A stretch of DNA of 39,012 nucleotides from Gemmatimonadota bacterium (GCA_003559555.1 PWLA01000051.1:1-39012), one strand, 5' to 3'. Positions 16,325 through 25,509 are shown, counted from the first letter of the stretch. Program-made: numbers and translations. Notes: generated by a model not told the origin, from the sequence alone.

Positions 16325-16623
16325 CCCTCCTCCTCCAGGAACCGGATCCGGGCCAGAAGGCGCTCGATCCCCTCCCGTCCCTTCTCGAGCCGCTCCCGCA
16401 GTTCGCGATTCTCCTCTTCCAGCGCCATCATGCGATCGTGCTGCTGGGCTGGATCGTCGTCTCCTTCGCTGAACCGCCGGAGGAGCGCCTGGGCATCCCG
16501 GGCCTGGGCTTCGGCGCGCCGGACCCGCCCCCGGAGGAGCTCCAACTCGTCCATCATCCGGCCCACCGCCTCATCCAGGCGGGTCAGGGCCTCTCTCTCC
16601 ATGGGTTCAGTCGTCTCGGCCAC
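16321..16623 (-). CDS. Small coiled-coil protein, possible ZapB-like division factor
   Basis: 100 residues, nearly all predicted helix with heptads: LTRLDEAVGRMMDELELLRG at the start and MALEEENRELRERLEKG near the end. There is no signal peptide. The GTG at 16623 has GGGAG 9 bp upstream and overlaps the 3' end of pheT by 17 bp; its stop overlaps zapA. Similar size, acidic coiled coil and adjacency to zapA suggest a ZapB-like partner, which in Escherichia coli links ZapA to the chromosome terminus through MatP. No direct sequence signature of ZapB is claimed; it could equally be another coiled-coil adaptor. Confidence 0.6.
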   Translation of the reverse strand: MAETTEPMEREALTRLDEAVGRMMDELELLRGRVRRAEAQARDAQALLRRFSEGDDDPAQQHDRMMALEEENRELRERLEKGREGIERLLARIRFLEEEG

Positions 16624-19108
16624 GGATCGCCACTCCCATCTCGTCGTGGAGCGTTTGGCCCAGGTGGTCCACCCGGGCGTCCACCTCGCGGTCCTTCAGG
16701 GTCCGGTCCGGCGCCTGAAACCGGAGCCTTACGGCCACGGAGCGCTTGCCCTGGGGAACCCCTTCGCCCTCGTAGAGGTCGAAGACCTGAAGGTCCCGAA
16801 GGTGTTCGCCCCCTTCGCGCCGCATGAGCCCCAGGACCCGGGCCACCGGTTGGGTCCGATCCACCACCAGCGCCAGGTCCCGATCCACCGCCGGATGGGT
16901 GGACAGGGGAACATACTGCACTTCCGGCCTGGGCGCCGGTTCAGGGGGAAGGCTCAGCTCAGCGCCCCACACCTGGCCGGCCCACGGGGGAAGGTCCAGG
17001 CTCTCCGGCCGAACCCGACCGGCCTGGCCCACCGGACGCCCCTGCCCGTCCACCACCGTCAAGGACACGTCGGGGTCCAGGAGCGATCCTGGAAGGGTCT
17101 CACTCCAGTTCGTGACCTCCTGGGCGGGCACGACCTTCCAGTCGCCGGGCGCCACGGCCTCGACCACCTCGTCCAGAAGCCCCTGCAGGTCCCAGATCTC
17201 CACCGGCTCGTCCTTCCGGCTCCAGTGCCGGGGCTGGCGTCGCCCGTGGAGCACCAGCGTCAGGTGGGTGGCCTCCCGGGGCCGTTCGCCCGGGGATCCC
17301 CCGCGAAAGACCGTCCCCAGCTCGAAGAGCCGCACATCCCGGTTGCCCCGGGCCAGGTTGTATTCGACCCTCCCCAGGAGCCCCGGCAGAAGCCATCGCC
17401 GCAAGAATCCCTCCTCGGCGGAGATGGGGTTCAGCAGGGCCACCTCCCCCTCCCCTTTCGGGGCGAAGGCCAGGGTGTGGGCCTCCAGGAGCCCCCGGGC
17501 CACCAGTCGTTGCCGGAGCTCGTCCTCCAGGGCGAAGAGGGGGTGGTCCGGCACGCTCCCGGGCCGGTACGGTCCCAGGGTGTCCGGAAAGGCCTCGTAG
17601 CCGTAAACCCGGGCCACCTCTTCGATGAGGTCCACCTCCCGGCCCACATCCCAGCTCCGGAACCCGGGCACCGTCACCCGGAGAGCATCGTCGCCCTCCC
17701 CCGCCGCGGCCCCATCGCCGTTTGCCGCCGTCGATGACGGAAGCGCCACCTGAAACCCCAGCGGCTCCAGCAGCCCACGCAGCGTCTCGGCGGAGAAGGC
17801 CACGCCCAGAAGCGTTTCGACCCGGGAGGGTCGCAGCGGCACCTCGGGGCGGGAGAAGGGCTTGGGCCGCACCTCCACGATGGGCCCCTCCACCTTCCCT
17901 CCGGCCGTGGCCAGGATCACCCGGGCCGCCCGCAGGATCGCCTCCTTCAGGCCCTCGGGGTCCACACCCCGCTCAAAGCGGTACGAGGCGTCGGTGGACA
18001 GCCCCAACGTCTTCCGGGTGGCCCGAATGGGACCGGGGGTGAAGAGGGCGCACTCCAGGAGCACGTCCGAGGTGCCCTCTCCCACCTCCGAGTCTTCCCC
18101 ACCCATCACCCCGGCTACCGCCACGGGCCGCTGGGCATCGCAGATCCCCAGCATCTCCGACGTCAGGGCTCGCTCCTCCCCGTCCAGGGTCCGGATCTTC
18201 TCCCCCTTCCGGGCCCGGCGAACCACGACGGTCCGGTCCTGGATCCGGTCCAGGTCGAAGGCGTGCAGGGGATGGCCCAGCTCCAGCAGAACGTAGTTGG
18301 TGGCGTCCACCACGTTGTTGATGGGTCGGGCGCCGGCCGCCCGGAGCCGGGTCTGGAGCCACGGGGGCGAAGGGCCCACCTCGACGCCTCGCACCACCAG
18401 CCCCAGGTAGGCCCCGCAGCGCTCCGGCGCCTCGATCCGTACCGTGACTCCGTCAGCCGAAGCCTCCTCCCGATCCACCACCGTCTCGAGGCCGTCCACC
18501 TTCGCGGCTACTGTCGGGTCCTCGCCGGGGATGGCGGGAAGGGTGAGTCCGTCCTCTCCCTCGGGCGCCACCTCCCGGGCGACGCCCCGATGGGAAAGGA
18601 GGTCCGGACGGTTGGGCGTCACCTCCACGTCCAGGCGGAGGTCATCCAGTCCCAGCGCTCGGGCCAGCTCGAGCCCGGGCTCCAGGTCGCCCTCCAGCTC
18701 CATGATCCCCCCGGCATCGGGACCCAGCTCCAGCTCCTTCTCCGAGCAGAGCATCCCGTAGGAGGTCTCACCCCGGATCTTCGCCTTCCGGAGTTCCATG
18801 CCCCCCGGGAGGGTCGAGCCCACCGGGGCGAATGGATACAGTCCTCCCTCCACGATGACGGGCGCACCGCAGACCACCTGCACCGACTCCCCACTCCCGG
18901 GGTCCACGTCGCACAGCCGGAGTCGGTCGGCGTTGGGGTGCTCACTGACCTTGAGCACCCGACCCACCACCAGGCCCTCCAAACCCCGGGCCAGGTCCTC
19001 CATCTCCTCCACCGGGAATCCCCGGGCCGCCAGCCGCTCGGCCAACTCGTCGGGAGAGGCCCGGAGCTCGGGCGCCAGTGCCTTCAACCACTGGTACGAT
19101 ACCTTCAT
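16607..19108 (-). CDS. pheT: Phenylalanyl-tRNA synthetase beta subunit
   Basis: 833 residues, close to the usual length for bacterial PheT. The ATG at 19108 overlaps the pheS stop (ATGA); the frame stays open upstream, but that extension lies in the pheS gene. It starts KVSYQWLKALAPEL. The tRNA-binding OB domain is at about 40-150 (VGRVLKVSEHPNADRL). The B3/B4 editing region follows, then B5, and the C-terminal anticodon-binding domain (HPAVDRDLALVVDRTQ; VRLRFQAPDRTLKDREVDA). It forms an alpha2-beta2 enzyme with PheS. Confidence 0.97.
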   Translation of the reverse strand: MKVSYQWLKALAPELRASPDELAERLAARGFPVEEMEDLARGLEGLVVGRVLKVSEHPNADRLRLCDVDPGSGESVQVVCGAPVIVEGGLYPFAPVGSTLPGGMELRKAKIRGETSYGMLCSEKELELGPDAGGIMELEGDLEPGLELARALGLDDLRLDVEVTPNRPDLLSHRGVAREVAPEGEDGLTLPAIPGEDPTVAAKVDGLETVVDREEASADGVTVRIEAPERCGAYLGLVVRGVEVGPSPPWLQTRLRAAGARPINNVVDATNYVLLELGHPLHAFDLDRIQDRTVVVRRARKGEKIRTLDGEERALTSEMLGICDAQRPVAVAGVMGGEDSEVGEGTSDVLLECALFTPGPIRATRKTLGLSTDASYRFERGVDPEGLKEAILRAARVILATAGGKVEGPIVEVRPKPFSRPEVPLRPSRVETLLGVAFSAETLRGLLEPLGFQVALPSSTAANGDGAAAGEGDDALRVTVPGFRSWDVGREVDLIEEVARVYGYEAFPDTLGPYRPGSVPDHPLFALEDELRQRLVARGLLEAHTLAFAPKGEGEVALLNPISAEEGFLRRWLLPGLLGRVEYNLARGNRDVRLFELGTVFRGGSPGERPREATHLTLVLHGRRQPRHWSRKDEPVEIWDLQGLLDEVVEAVAPGDWKVVPAQEVTNWSETLPGSLLDPDVSLTVVDGQGRPVGQAGRVRPESLDLPPWAGQVWGAELSLPPEPAPRPEVQYVPLSTHPAVDRDLALVVDRTQPVARVLGLMRREGGEHLRDLQVFDLYEGEGVPQGKRSVAVRLRFQAPDRTLKDREVDARVDHLGQTLHDEMGVAIRGRDD

Positions 19109-20139
19109 GGGCCGGAAAACTGCTGGAGGAAACGGATGTCGTTGTCGAGGTAGAGACGGAGATCGGGGATCCCGTACTTGAGGAGCCCGATCCGTCCGGG
19201 TCCCATCCCGAAGGCAAACCCCGTATAGCGCTCCGAGTCGATGCCGGCGGCGTCCAGCACCGCCGGATCCACCATGCCGGCACCCATGATCTCGAGCCAG
19301 TCGCTCTCCTCCTCCGTCCCGTCCGGTCGTCGCACCACCCGCTTCACATCCACCTCCGCCGAGGGTTCGGTGAAGGGAAAGAAGGACGGGCGGAAGCGGA
19401 TGCGGGTCCCGGGGCCCCAGTAGCGCCGGGCGAACTCCGCCAGGGTGGCCTTCAGGTCTACGAAGGTGATCCCCTCGTCTACCGCCAAACCTTCCAGTTG
19501 GGCGAATCCCGGGGTGTGGGTAGCATCGTAGGAGTCCCTCCGGTAGACCATCCCCGGTGCCAGCACCCGGATGGGAGGCCGGTGGGCTTCCATGACCCGG
19601 ACCTGCACCGGAGAGGTGTGGCTGCGAAGGAGATGGCCTCCCTTCAGGTAGAGCGTGTCCTGCTCGTCGGCGGCGGGATGGTCCAGGGGGGTGTTCAGGG
19701 CCTCGAAATTGTACCACTCGGTCTCCACCTCAGGCCCCCGAGCCCGGGTAAAGCCCAATCCCCGGAAGATCTCAACCAGCTCGTCGATCACCCGGGTCAC
19801 CGGATGGCGGCCCCCCTGCCACGGACGCCGCGCGGGCAGGGTGAGGTCCAGCCCGCCCTCGTCTCCTTCCCCGTCCCGCTCCAGCGTGCCCTCCCGCTCC
19901 GAGAGCGCGTCCTGCAGCCGGGACTTGATCCGGTTCGCTTCGGCGCCCACCCGGGGACGCTCTTCCGGATCCAGCTCTCCGAGCCTCCTGAGGATGCTCG
20001 AGATCCGACCGTCCTTCCTTCCCAGGAAAGTGATCCGAACCTCCTCCAGTGCGTCCGGGGTGGCGGCCTCCGCTACGGCCTGGAGCGCCTGGGACTCCAG
20101 CCGCTGGAGGTCCTCTACCAGAGATCCGTTCTGACTCAT
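19105..20139 (-). CDS. pheS: Phenylalanyl-tRNA synthetase alpha subunit
   Basis: 344 residues. It is the catalytic subunit that charges tRNA-Phe. An N-terminal coiled coil (about 1-90) leads to LPARRPWQGGRHPVTRVIDEL and the class II core: EVETEWYNFEALNTPLDHPA, then HTSPVQVRVM, GMVYRRDSYDATH and the C-terminal motif FAFGMGPGRIGLLKYGI. The ATG at 20139 lacks a clear Shine-Dalgarno sequence. The 195-bp gap before it carries two competing hairpins that look like an attenuator. Confidence 0.97.
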   Translation of the reverse strand: MSQNGSLVEDLQRLESQALQAVAEAATPDALEEVRITFLGRKDGRISSILRRLGELDPEERPRVGAEANRIKSRLQDALSEREGTLERDGEGDEGGLDLTLPARRPWQGGRHPVTRVIDELVEIFRGLGFTRARGPEVETEWYNFEALNTPLDHPAADEQDTLYLKGGHLLRSHTSPVQVRVMEAHRPPIRVLAPGMVYRRDSYDATHTPGFAQLEGLAVDEGITFVDLKATLAEFARRYWGPGTRIRFRPSFFPFTEPSAEVDVKRVVRRPDGTEEESDWLEIMGAGMVDPAVLDAAGIDSERYTGFAFGMGPGRIGLLKYGIPDLRLYLDNDIRFLQQFSGP

Positions 20140-20213
20140 AGACGCGGTGACGGGGGGTGGTTGGGGACATTGGTCACGAAACGCCGTAAGCTATACCTGG
20201 CAGCCAAATGGGA

Positions 20214-20279
20214 AAACCCCGGACAGGCCGAGCGGCCCATCCGGGGTTTCGTGTCCCGGTCTTTCCTGACCTGTCCGGG
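20214..20279 (-). promoter_or_regulatory. Attenuator-like leader of pheST with two exclusive stems
   Basis: Stem A pairs AAACCCCGGA and TCCGGGGTTT (20214-20223 with 20240-20249), a perfect 10-bp palindrome; on the minus strand it is followed by TTTTCC and could terminate transcription. Stem B pairs CCCGGACAGG (20218-20227) with CCTGTCCGGG (20270-20279), also 10 perfect base pairs. The stems share 20218-20223 and cannot coexist. In minus-strand order the distal stem B arm comes first, so it could trap the 3' half of the terminator. No Phe-rich leader peptide or T-box sequence was found, so the signal sensed is unknown. Confidence 0.6.
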
Positions 20280-20334
20280 CCGGGGTTCAAGCCAGACTGG
20301 ACGCATGCCGAACCTCGGCTCGCCCCCTTCCCGA

Positions 20335-20694
20335 TCAGATCTCCAGCGCTTCCTTGGCCTGGACCGCCAGCGCCTCGAAGGCCTGCGGATCCCGAACAGC
20401 CAGATCCGCCAGCGCCTTCCGATCCAGCTCGATCCCCGACTCCTTCAGCCCGTTCATGAACCGGGAGTAGGAGATTTCGTGCTGCCGAGCGGCGGCATTG
20501 ATCCGGGTGATCCAGAGGCGGCGGAAGTTCCGCTTCTTCTTTTTCCGATCCCGGTAGGCGTGCTCCCACCCCTTCTCCACCGCATCCTTTGCGGTGCGGT
20601 AGAGGTTCTTGCGGCCTCCGAAGTAGCCCTTGGCTTCCTTCAGAATCTTCTTCTTCCGGTCCTTCCGGGCCGGTGTGCCTGTTGTGCGTGGCAT
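20335..20694 (-). CDS. rplT: 50S ribosomal protein L20
   Basis: 119 residues, the expected size. It binds 23S rRNA early in 50S assembly and in several bacteria represses its own operon. Conserved blocks are [54 protein letters not shown] and the C-terminal [17 protein letters not shown]. The ATG at 20694 has AAGGAGG 7 bp upstream. It follows rpmI by 12 bp in the classic infC-rpmI-rplT order. Confidence 0.98.
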   Translation of the reverse strand: MPRTTGTPARKDRKKKILKEAKGYFGGRKNLYRTAKDAVEKGWEHAYRDRKKKKRNFRRLWITRINAAARQHEISYSRFMNGLKESGIELDRKALADLAVRDPQAFEALAVQAKEALEI

Positions 20695-20706
20695 TGCAGG
20701 GCCTCC

Positions 20707-20904
20707 TTAGGAGCCAGGCAGGAGTCGGTTCATGCGCTTCTCGTCGGCCTTCGACACCAGGGTCGGCTTCCGCAGATTGCGCTTCCGCTTGCTCCTCTTC
20801 TTGGTGAGGATGTGGCTCTTGTTCGCTTTCATCCGGCGCAGCTTCCCCTTGGCGGTGCGCTTCAAGCGCTTGGCTGCGGCCCGGTTCGTCTTCATCTTCG
20901 GCAT
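20707..20904 (-). CDS. rpmI: 50S ribosomal protein L35
   Basis: 65 residues, small and very basic, with the family pattern [19 protein letters not shown] and a middle block [20 protein letters not shown]. The ATG at 20904 has AAGGAG 6 bp upstream. It lies between infC and rplT; the 131-bp gap to infC contains two hairpins that may be a target of translational feedback. Confidence 0.97.
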   Translation of the reverse strand: MPKMKTNRAAAKRLKRTAKGKLRRMKANKSHILTKKRSKRKRNLRKPTLVSKADEKRMNRLLPGS

Positions 20905-20922
20905 GGTCTGCTCCTTCGATCA

Positions 20923-21001
20923 CCGGCGGCACGGCGCGTTCACGCCCTCCGGGGTGACCCGGAGCGCCGGTTCGATATGTATCGGGGCGGACGATCCGCC
21001 C
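20923..21001 (-). promoter_or_regulatory. Structured infC-rpmI intergenic RNA
   Basis: Two elements are visible. CCGGCG (20923-20928) pairs with CGCCGG (20965-20970) around an inner CTCCGGG/CCCGGAG stem (20947-20953 with 20958-20964). Separately GGGCGGA (20985-20991) and TCCGCCC (20995-21001) form a tight hairpin. The place matches the L20 autoregulatory region known upstream of rpmI in other bacteria, but no L20 consensus was verified. Confidence 0.45.
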
Positions 21002-21035
21002 GTCTTGACGTGCTCTCGGCTGAGCGCTACCTGCC

Positions 21036-21554
21036 TCAGCCGCTCTTGTTCGGAGCCAGCATCATGATGAGCGTCCGGCCCTCACGGGTCGGCTGACTCT
21101 CGATGCGGCCCACGTCCGCCACGTCTTCCACGACCTGCTCCAGGACCTCCATCCCCAGCTCGGGATGAGCCATCTGCCGGCCCCGAAACATCATTGTGAC
21201 CTTTACCCTGTCGCCGTCTTCCAGAAACCGGCGCACGTGACGCGTCTTGAACTTGTAGTCGTGATCCTCGATCCCGGGGCGGAACTTCACCTCCTTGATC
21301 TGGACCGTGTGCTGCTTCTTCTTGGCTGCTCGAGCCTTCCGGGCCTCCTCGTACTTGTACTTCCCGTAGTCCATCAGACGGCACACGGGAGGCCGGGCAT
21401 CCGGCGCCACCTCCACTAGATCCAACCCGGCGTTGGCGGCGCGCTCCTTTGCGTCGTCCAGATCAACGACTCCCACCTGCTCTCCATCGGCATCGATGAG
21501 CCGGATCGGACTGATCCGGATCTGGTCGTTGACACGGACCCTCTGTTCCTTGAT
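21036..21554 (-). CDS. infC: Translation initiation factor IF-3, starting at an AUC codon
   Basis: 172 residues from ATC at 21554. IF-3 binds the 30S subunit and checks start-codon and initiator pairing. The N-terminal domain reads KEQRVRVNDQIRISPIRLID and PDARPPVCRLMDYGKYKYEE; the C-terminal domain reads KEVKFRPGIEDHDYKFKT. The ATC is chosen because GGAGG lies 8 bp upstream in a purine-rich stretch and the protein then begins like other IF-3s. An in-frame GTG at 21614 would add 20 unconserved residues, has no Shine-Dalgarno sequence and falls in the loop region of an 11-bp hairpin. Rare start codons in infC are known to serve autoregulation, since IF-3 rejects non-canonical starts. Confidence 0.93.
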   Translation of the reverse strand: MKEQRVRVNDQIRISPIRLIDADGEQVGVVDLDDAKERAANAGLDLVEVAPDARPPVCRLMDYGKYKYEEARKARAAKKKQHTVQIKEVKFRPGIEDHDYKFKTRHVRRFLEDGDRVKVTMMFRGRQMAHPELGMEVLEQVVEDVADVGRIESQPTREGRTLIMMLAPNKSG

Positions 21555-21601
21555 GGCTCCTTCCTCCGAACTGGCGGGCGCAACGGCGCCATAAACGAAG
21601 A

Positions 21602-21627
21602 TCGGCCCGGACACAGGTCCGGGCCGA
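21602..21627 (-). terminator. Terminator-like hairpin in the infC leader
   Basis: TCGGCCCGGAC (21602-21612) and GTCCGGGCCGA (21617-21627) form a perfect 11-bp stem with a 4-base loop, followed on the minus strand by TCTTCGTTT. It lies about 48 nt before the ATC start of infC. It could be an attenuator or an mRNA-stabilising stem; the tail is only moderately U-rich. Confidence 0.5.
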
Positions 21628-21784
21628 AATCGCTGAAGGCACGTCCACCATGGGCGGTGTGACCGTCAACTGGATCGGACCCGGCGGCGTCGCCATCCCC
21701 GACCACGGAACCGAAGGTCGGAGGGGATGGGCCGAAAGGTGGAGGGCCTTCCAGCCCTCACTTCGACAGATTGTATGCTCCATA

Positions 21785-21812
21785 AAGCTACGCATCGGGG
21801 GCGCCGCGTCAA
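21785..21812 (-). promoter_or_regulatory. Candidate promoter of the infC array
   Basis: On the minus strand TTGACG (21812-21807), a 16-bp spacer and TAGCTT (21790-21785) resemble a sigma-70 promoter, giving a leader of about 220 nt that contains the 11-bp hairpin. The -10 box is weak; TACAAT at 21775-21770 is an alternative -10 without a matching -35. Confidence 0.3.
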
Positions 21813-21875
21813 CTGGCTGGCCACGCAGGCGCCACCCTTTACGCTCCCGTCACGGCCCCGGCGTCCCGCCGTTCT

Positions 21876-23108
21876 TCAGCGGCCTTCCACCGGCTCGATC
21901 TCCACCATGAGGGGCCCCACCGACAATCCGAACGGCGTTCCCCGAACGCCGACCTCGGGGTAGGCCACGGCTCGCAGATCGGACCCCGCACGGATCCGGA
22001 TCCGGTGTCCCTCTTCCTCGGAGACCACCTCGCCTGAACCGTCTCCGGCCATGGCGTGGAGCCGGTGGAGGAAGATCCAGCGCTCAAAGAGGCCGTCGGC
22101 AGGCGACACCGGCTCGTACGGCGCCGCCCCTTCATCCGGCTCCAGGGCCAGGTCGGCCACGGCGGTCTTCCGAGCTCCAGACGCCACCGAAAGGTCCCTC
22201 AGATCCAGCGTGTCGCCGGCCCCCAGGAGCTCCACCCTCAGCCCCCCACCGTGGGCCGGGGTCTGGCCCCCGGGCGCACTTTCGGTTCCATCCACCAGGA
22301 CGACTCCCGAGGCCCCGGAAACCCAAGCCAGCGGCCCCTCCAGGATCAGCGCCGTGTCCTCGTCGATCCCGAATCCCACGGTGATCTCCGGGTCGTCCAG
22401 GACCGCCACCAGGAGGCGCCCGATTCGTCCTCGGGCCAGGAAATGCTGGTCCATCACCGCCGTGGTGATGAAGCCCATTCCGGGCGCGATCCGGACGCCG
22501 CCCTCGGGGCCGGCCCCTTCCTGGAACGCTCCCTCGGAGCTCCCACCGGCGATCATGGGGTCCGACATCATGGCGGCGCCGGCCGATGAGCCCGCCACCA
22601 CCGCCCCGTCACCGAAGCGCTCCATCAGCGCCTCGTAGGCCGGGGTCGCCTCCCCGTCGGGCCGGAAGACGTCCACGATCCGCGATTGGACCCCTCCGGT
22701 GAAGAAGAACCCGCTGCACTCCCGGATCTCGGCGGCCACCTCCGGGTCCCGGGCTCGCTCCGGTGCGTCGGTGGAGATGAGGATCCCCCTGGCCGTCCCC
22801 TCGCCTCCCCATCGATCGATCCGGCCCACGGCCCCCTCCATCGAGCTCTCGGGGTTGGCGCCGGCGGTGGGGATCACGCAGAGAGGACCGTCGCCCTGGC
22901 GCCCCTCCAGGATCTCCCGGTAGACCGGCTCGTTGTCGGCGGACAGCCCGCCCCCGATGCTCACCAGGCGTCCCGCCGTCTCCTCTTCAGCCTCCGGCTC
23001 CGGCGTTGGCGCCTCCTGGCACGCAACGAGCGCCACCAGGAGCCCTGCCAGCAAGAAGGCGAACGCCCCACCTCGAACCTCTCCCCCCAACCACGATCTC
23101 CGCTTCAT
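21876..23108 (-). CDS. Cyanophycinase-like serine peptidase (S51), lipoprotein
   Basis: 410 residues from the ATG at 23108, which has GAGG 8 bp upstream; a GTG nine bases earlier is possible. AFLLAGLLVALVAC ends in a likely lipidated Cys30, so the enzyme is probably anchored outside the cytoplasm. The S51 fold is seen in VSIGGGLSADN, LCVIPTAGANPE, FFFTGGVQSRIV and the nucleophile motif AGSSAGAAMMSD with Ser175, followed by DQHFLARGRIGRL, a cyanophycinase hallmark. Cyanophycinase releases Asp-Arg dipeptides from cyanophycin. A C-terminal extension of about 110 residues is beta-rich. No cyanophycin synthetase is in the window, so it may act on external polymer or another peptide. It lies 10 bp after the MBL hydrolase gene. 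Confidence 0.85.
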   Translation of the reverse strand: MKRRSWLGGEVRGGAFAFLLAGLLVALVACQEAPTPEPEAEEETAGRLVSIGGGLSADNEPVYREILEGRQGDGPLCVIPTAGANPESSMEGAVGRIDRWGGEGTARGILISTDAPERARDPEVAAEIRECSGFFFTGGVQSRIVDVFRPDGEATPAYEALMERFGDGAVVAGSSAGAAMMSDPMIAGGSSEGAFQEGAGPEGGVRIAPGMGFITTAVMDQHFLARGRIGRLLVAVLDDPEITVGFGIDEDTALILEGPLAWVSGASGVVLVDGTESAPGGQTPAHGGGLRVELLGAGDTLDLRDLSVASGARKTAVADLALEPDEGAAPYEPVSPADGLFERWIFLHRLHAMAGDGSGEVVSEEEGHRIRIRAGSDLRAVAYPEVGVRGTPFGLSVGPLMVEIEPVEGR

Positions 23109-23118
23109 TCCTCGCACC

Positions 23119-24126
23119 TCAACTCTGGAGTTCAGATAGCACGTTCGGATTCCGCGAGAGGAAGAACCGCATCCCCTCCCAGTCCGTCCGAGCAGGAAAG
23201 CAGGAGAAATAGCCCTTCGCGCGCTCCGGCGAAAGGAACGGGCCCTGGAGCTCCACCGACTCCCGCTGAAAGGCCTCCGCGTCCGCCTCCTCTGCCTCGG
23301 GTCCCTCGGCCATGGCCTTGGCCACGCGCCGGGCCAGGGCGTCCAGGGCCACCCGCAGCCGGACCCGTCGCTGGTGGAGGTCCGGGTGCAATCCGAAGTG
23401 AGTGGAACCGAAGGCGTCTACCTCCACCGGAGCCAGCCGCCGGTCCAGCGTGCGATACCACTCGGGCAGATCTACGGCAGGGGGAGGGGTGGCGGGGTGG
23501 GACGGAGCCTGAGCGTGAAGGTTCAGTCCCAGGGCGTCACCGGCCAGGAGGACCCCCGAACGCTCCACCTCCCAGGCCAGGTGATGGGCGATGTGACCCG
23601 GGGTGGGAAGGGGACGAATCCCGGGAAGCGGGCGAGGATCACCGGGGCGCCATCCCCGGAGCCGATCCCGGGGAACCGGCACGACCTCGCCCCAGAGTCG
23701 GTCGTGGTCGTCACCGAAGGTACGCCGGGTAGAGGCCACCAGCCGTTCCGGATCCGCCAGGTGCGCTGCCCCGTCCTGGTGGACGTGGACCAGAAGGCGG
23801 GGGTTCGTCCGGGCCAGGTGGCCGGCCGCCCCCGCATGATCCAGGTGGACGTGGGTCAAAAGGAGATGTCGAAGGTCGGAGAGCTCTACCCCGACCCCGG
23901 CCAGCCCCGCCTCCAATGCCTCCAGCGACGTGGAGGGCCCCGGGTCCACCAGCGTTGGCTCGGGACGTTCCAGGTAGTAGGTGCAGATGGCACCGGGCAT
24001 CCCGTCCAACCCCACATCCAGGGGTACCACGCCCTCCACATCGGGGCGCACGTCGGGTGGGCGCAACTCGGGCGAGGGTACGTCGGACGGGCCAACGCCG
24101 GGCGGACGGGTCTCCGGCTCTGTCAC
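23119..24126 (-). CDS. MBL-fold metallo-hydrolase
   Basis: 335 residues. The metallo-beta-lactamase zinc motif THVHLDHAG is at 91-99, preceded by LVDPGPS and followed by a His in PTPGHIAHHLAWEV and the Asp of LLAGDALG. These ligands would bind two metals in a hydrolase of thioester, glyoxalase-II-like or similar type; the substrate cannot be told. The first 30 residues are Pro-rich and unconserved, so the GTG at 24126 may not be the true start. It begins 5 bp after gltA and is probably cotranscribed with gltA and the cyanophycinase-like gene. A C-terminal helical domain of about 90 residues follows the MBL core. Confidence 0.85.
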   Translation of the reverse strand: MTEPETRPPGVGPSDVPSPELRPPDVRPDVEGVVPLDVGLDGMPGAICTYYLERPEPTLVDPGPSTSLEALEAGLAGVGVELSDLRHLLLTHVHLDHAGAAGHLARTNPRLLVHVHQDGAAHLADPERLVASTRRTFGDDHDRLWGEVVPVPRDRLRGWRPGDPRPLPGIRPLPTPGHIAHHLAWEVERSGVLLAGDALGLNLHAQAPSHPATPPPAVDLPEWYRTLDRRLAPVEVDAFGSTHFGLHPDLHQRRVRLRVALDALARRVAKAMAEGPEAEEADAEAFQRESVELQGPFLSPERAKGYFSCFPARTDWEGMRFFLSRNPNVLSELQS

Positions 24127-24131
24127 GTCCG

Positions 24132-25442
<1,311 letters not shown>

Positions 25443-25491
25443 CTGGTCTCCTCCGGATATCCCAACGGTGATCTGGTCTCGCTCCGTCGTC

Positions 25492-25509
25492 CGACGGGAA
25501 AGCCCGTCG
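25492..25509 (-). other. Small hairpin in the gltA upstream region
   Basis: CGACGGG and CCCGTCG form a 7-bp stem with an AAAG loop, 50 bp before the gltA start. The 260-bp gap between gltA and the next gene shows no coding frame with recognisable content and no clear promoter; a 10-mer ATCTGGTCTC occurs at 25441 and 25471. Confidence 0.35.

Noticed and set aside
19109-19717. 203-residue N-terminal extension of PheT
   Set aside because: The open frame continues upstream inside pheS but has no similarity to PheT; the ATG overlapping the pheS stop is the natural start.
20140-20334. T-box riboswitch before pheS
   Set aside because: The conserved T-box sequence and the stem I hallmarks were not found; only the competing hairpins are supported.
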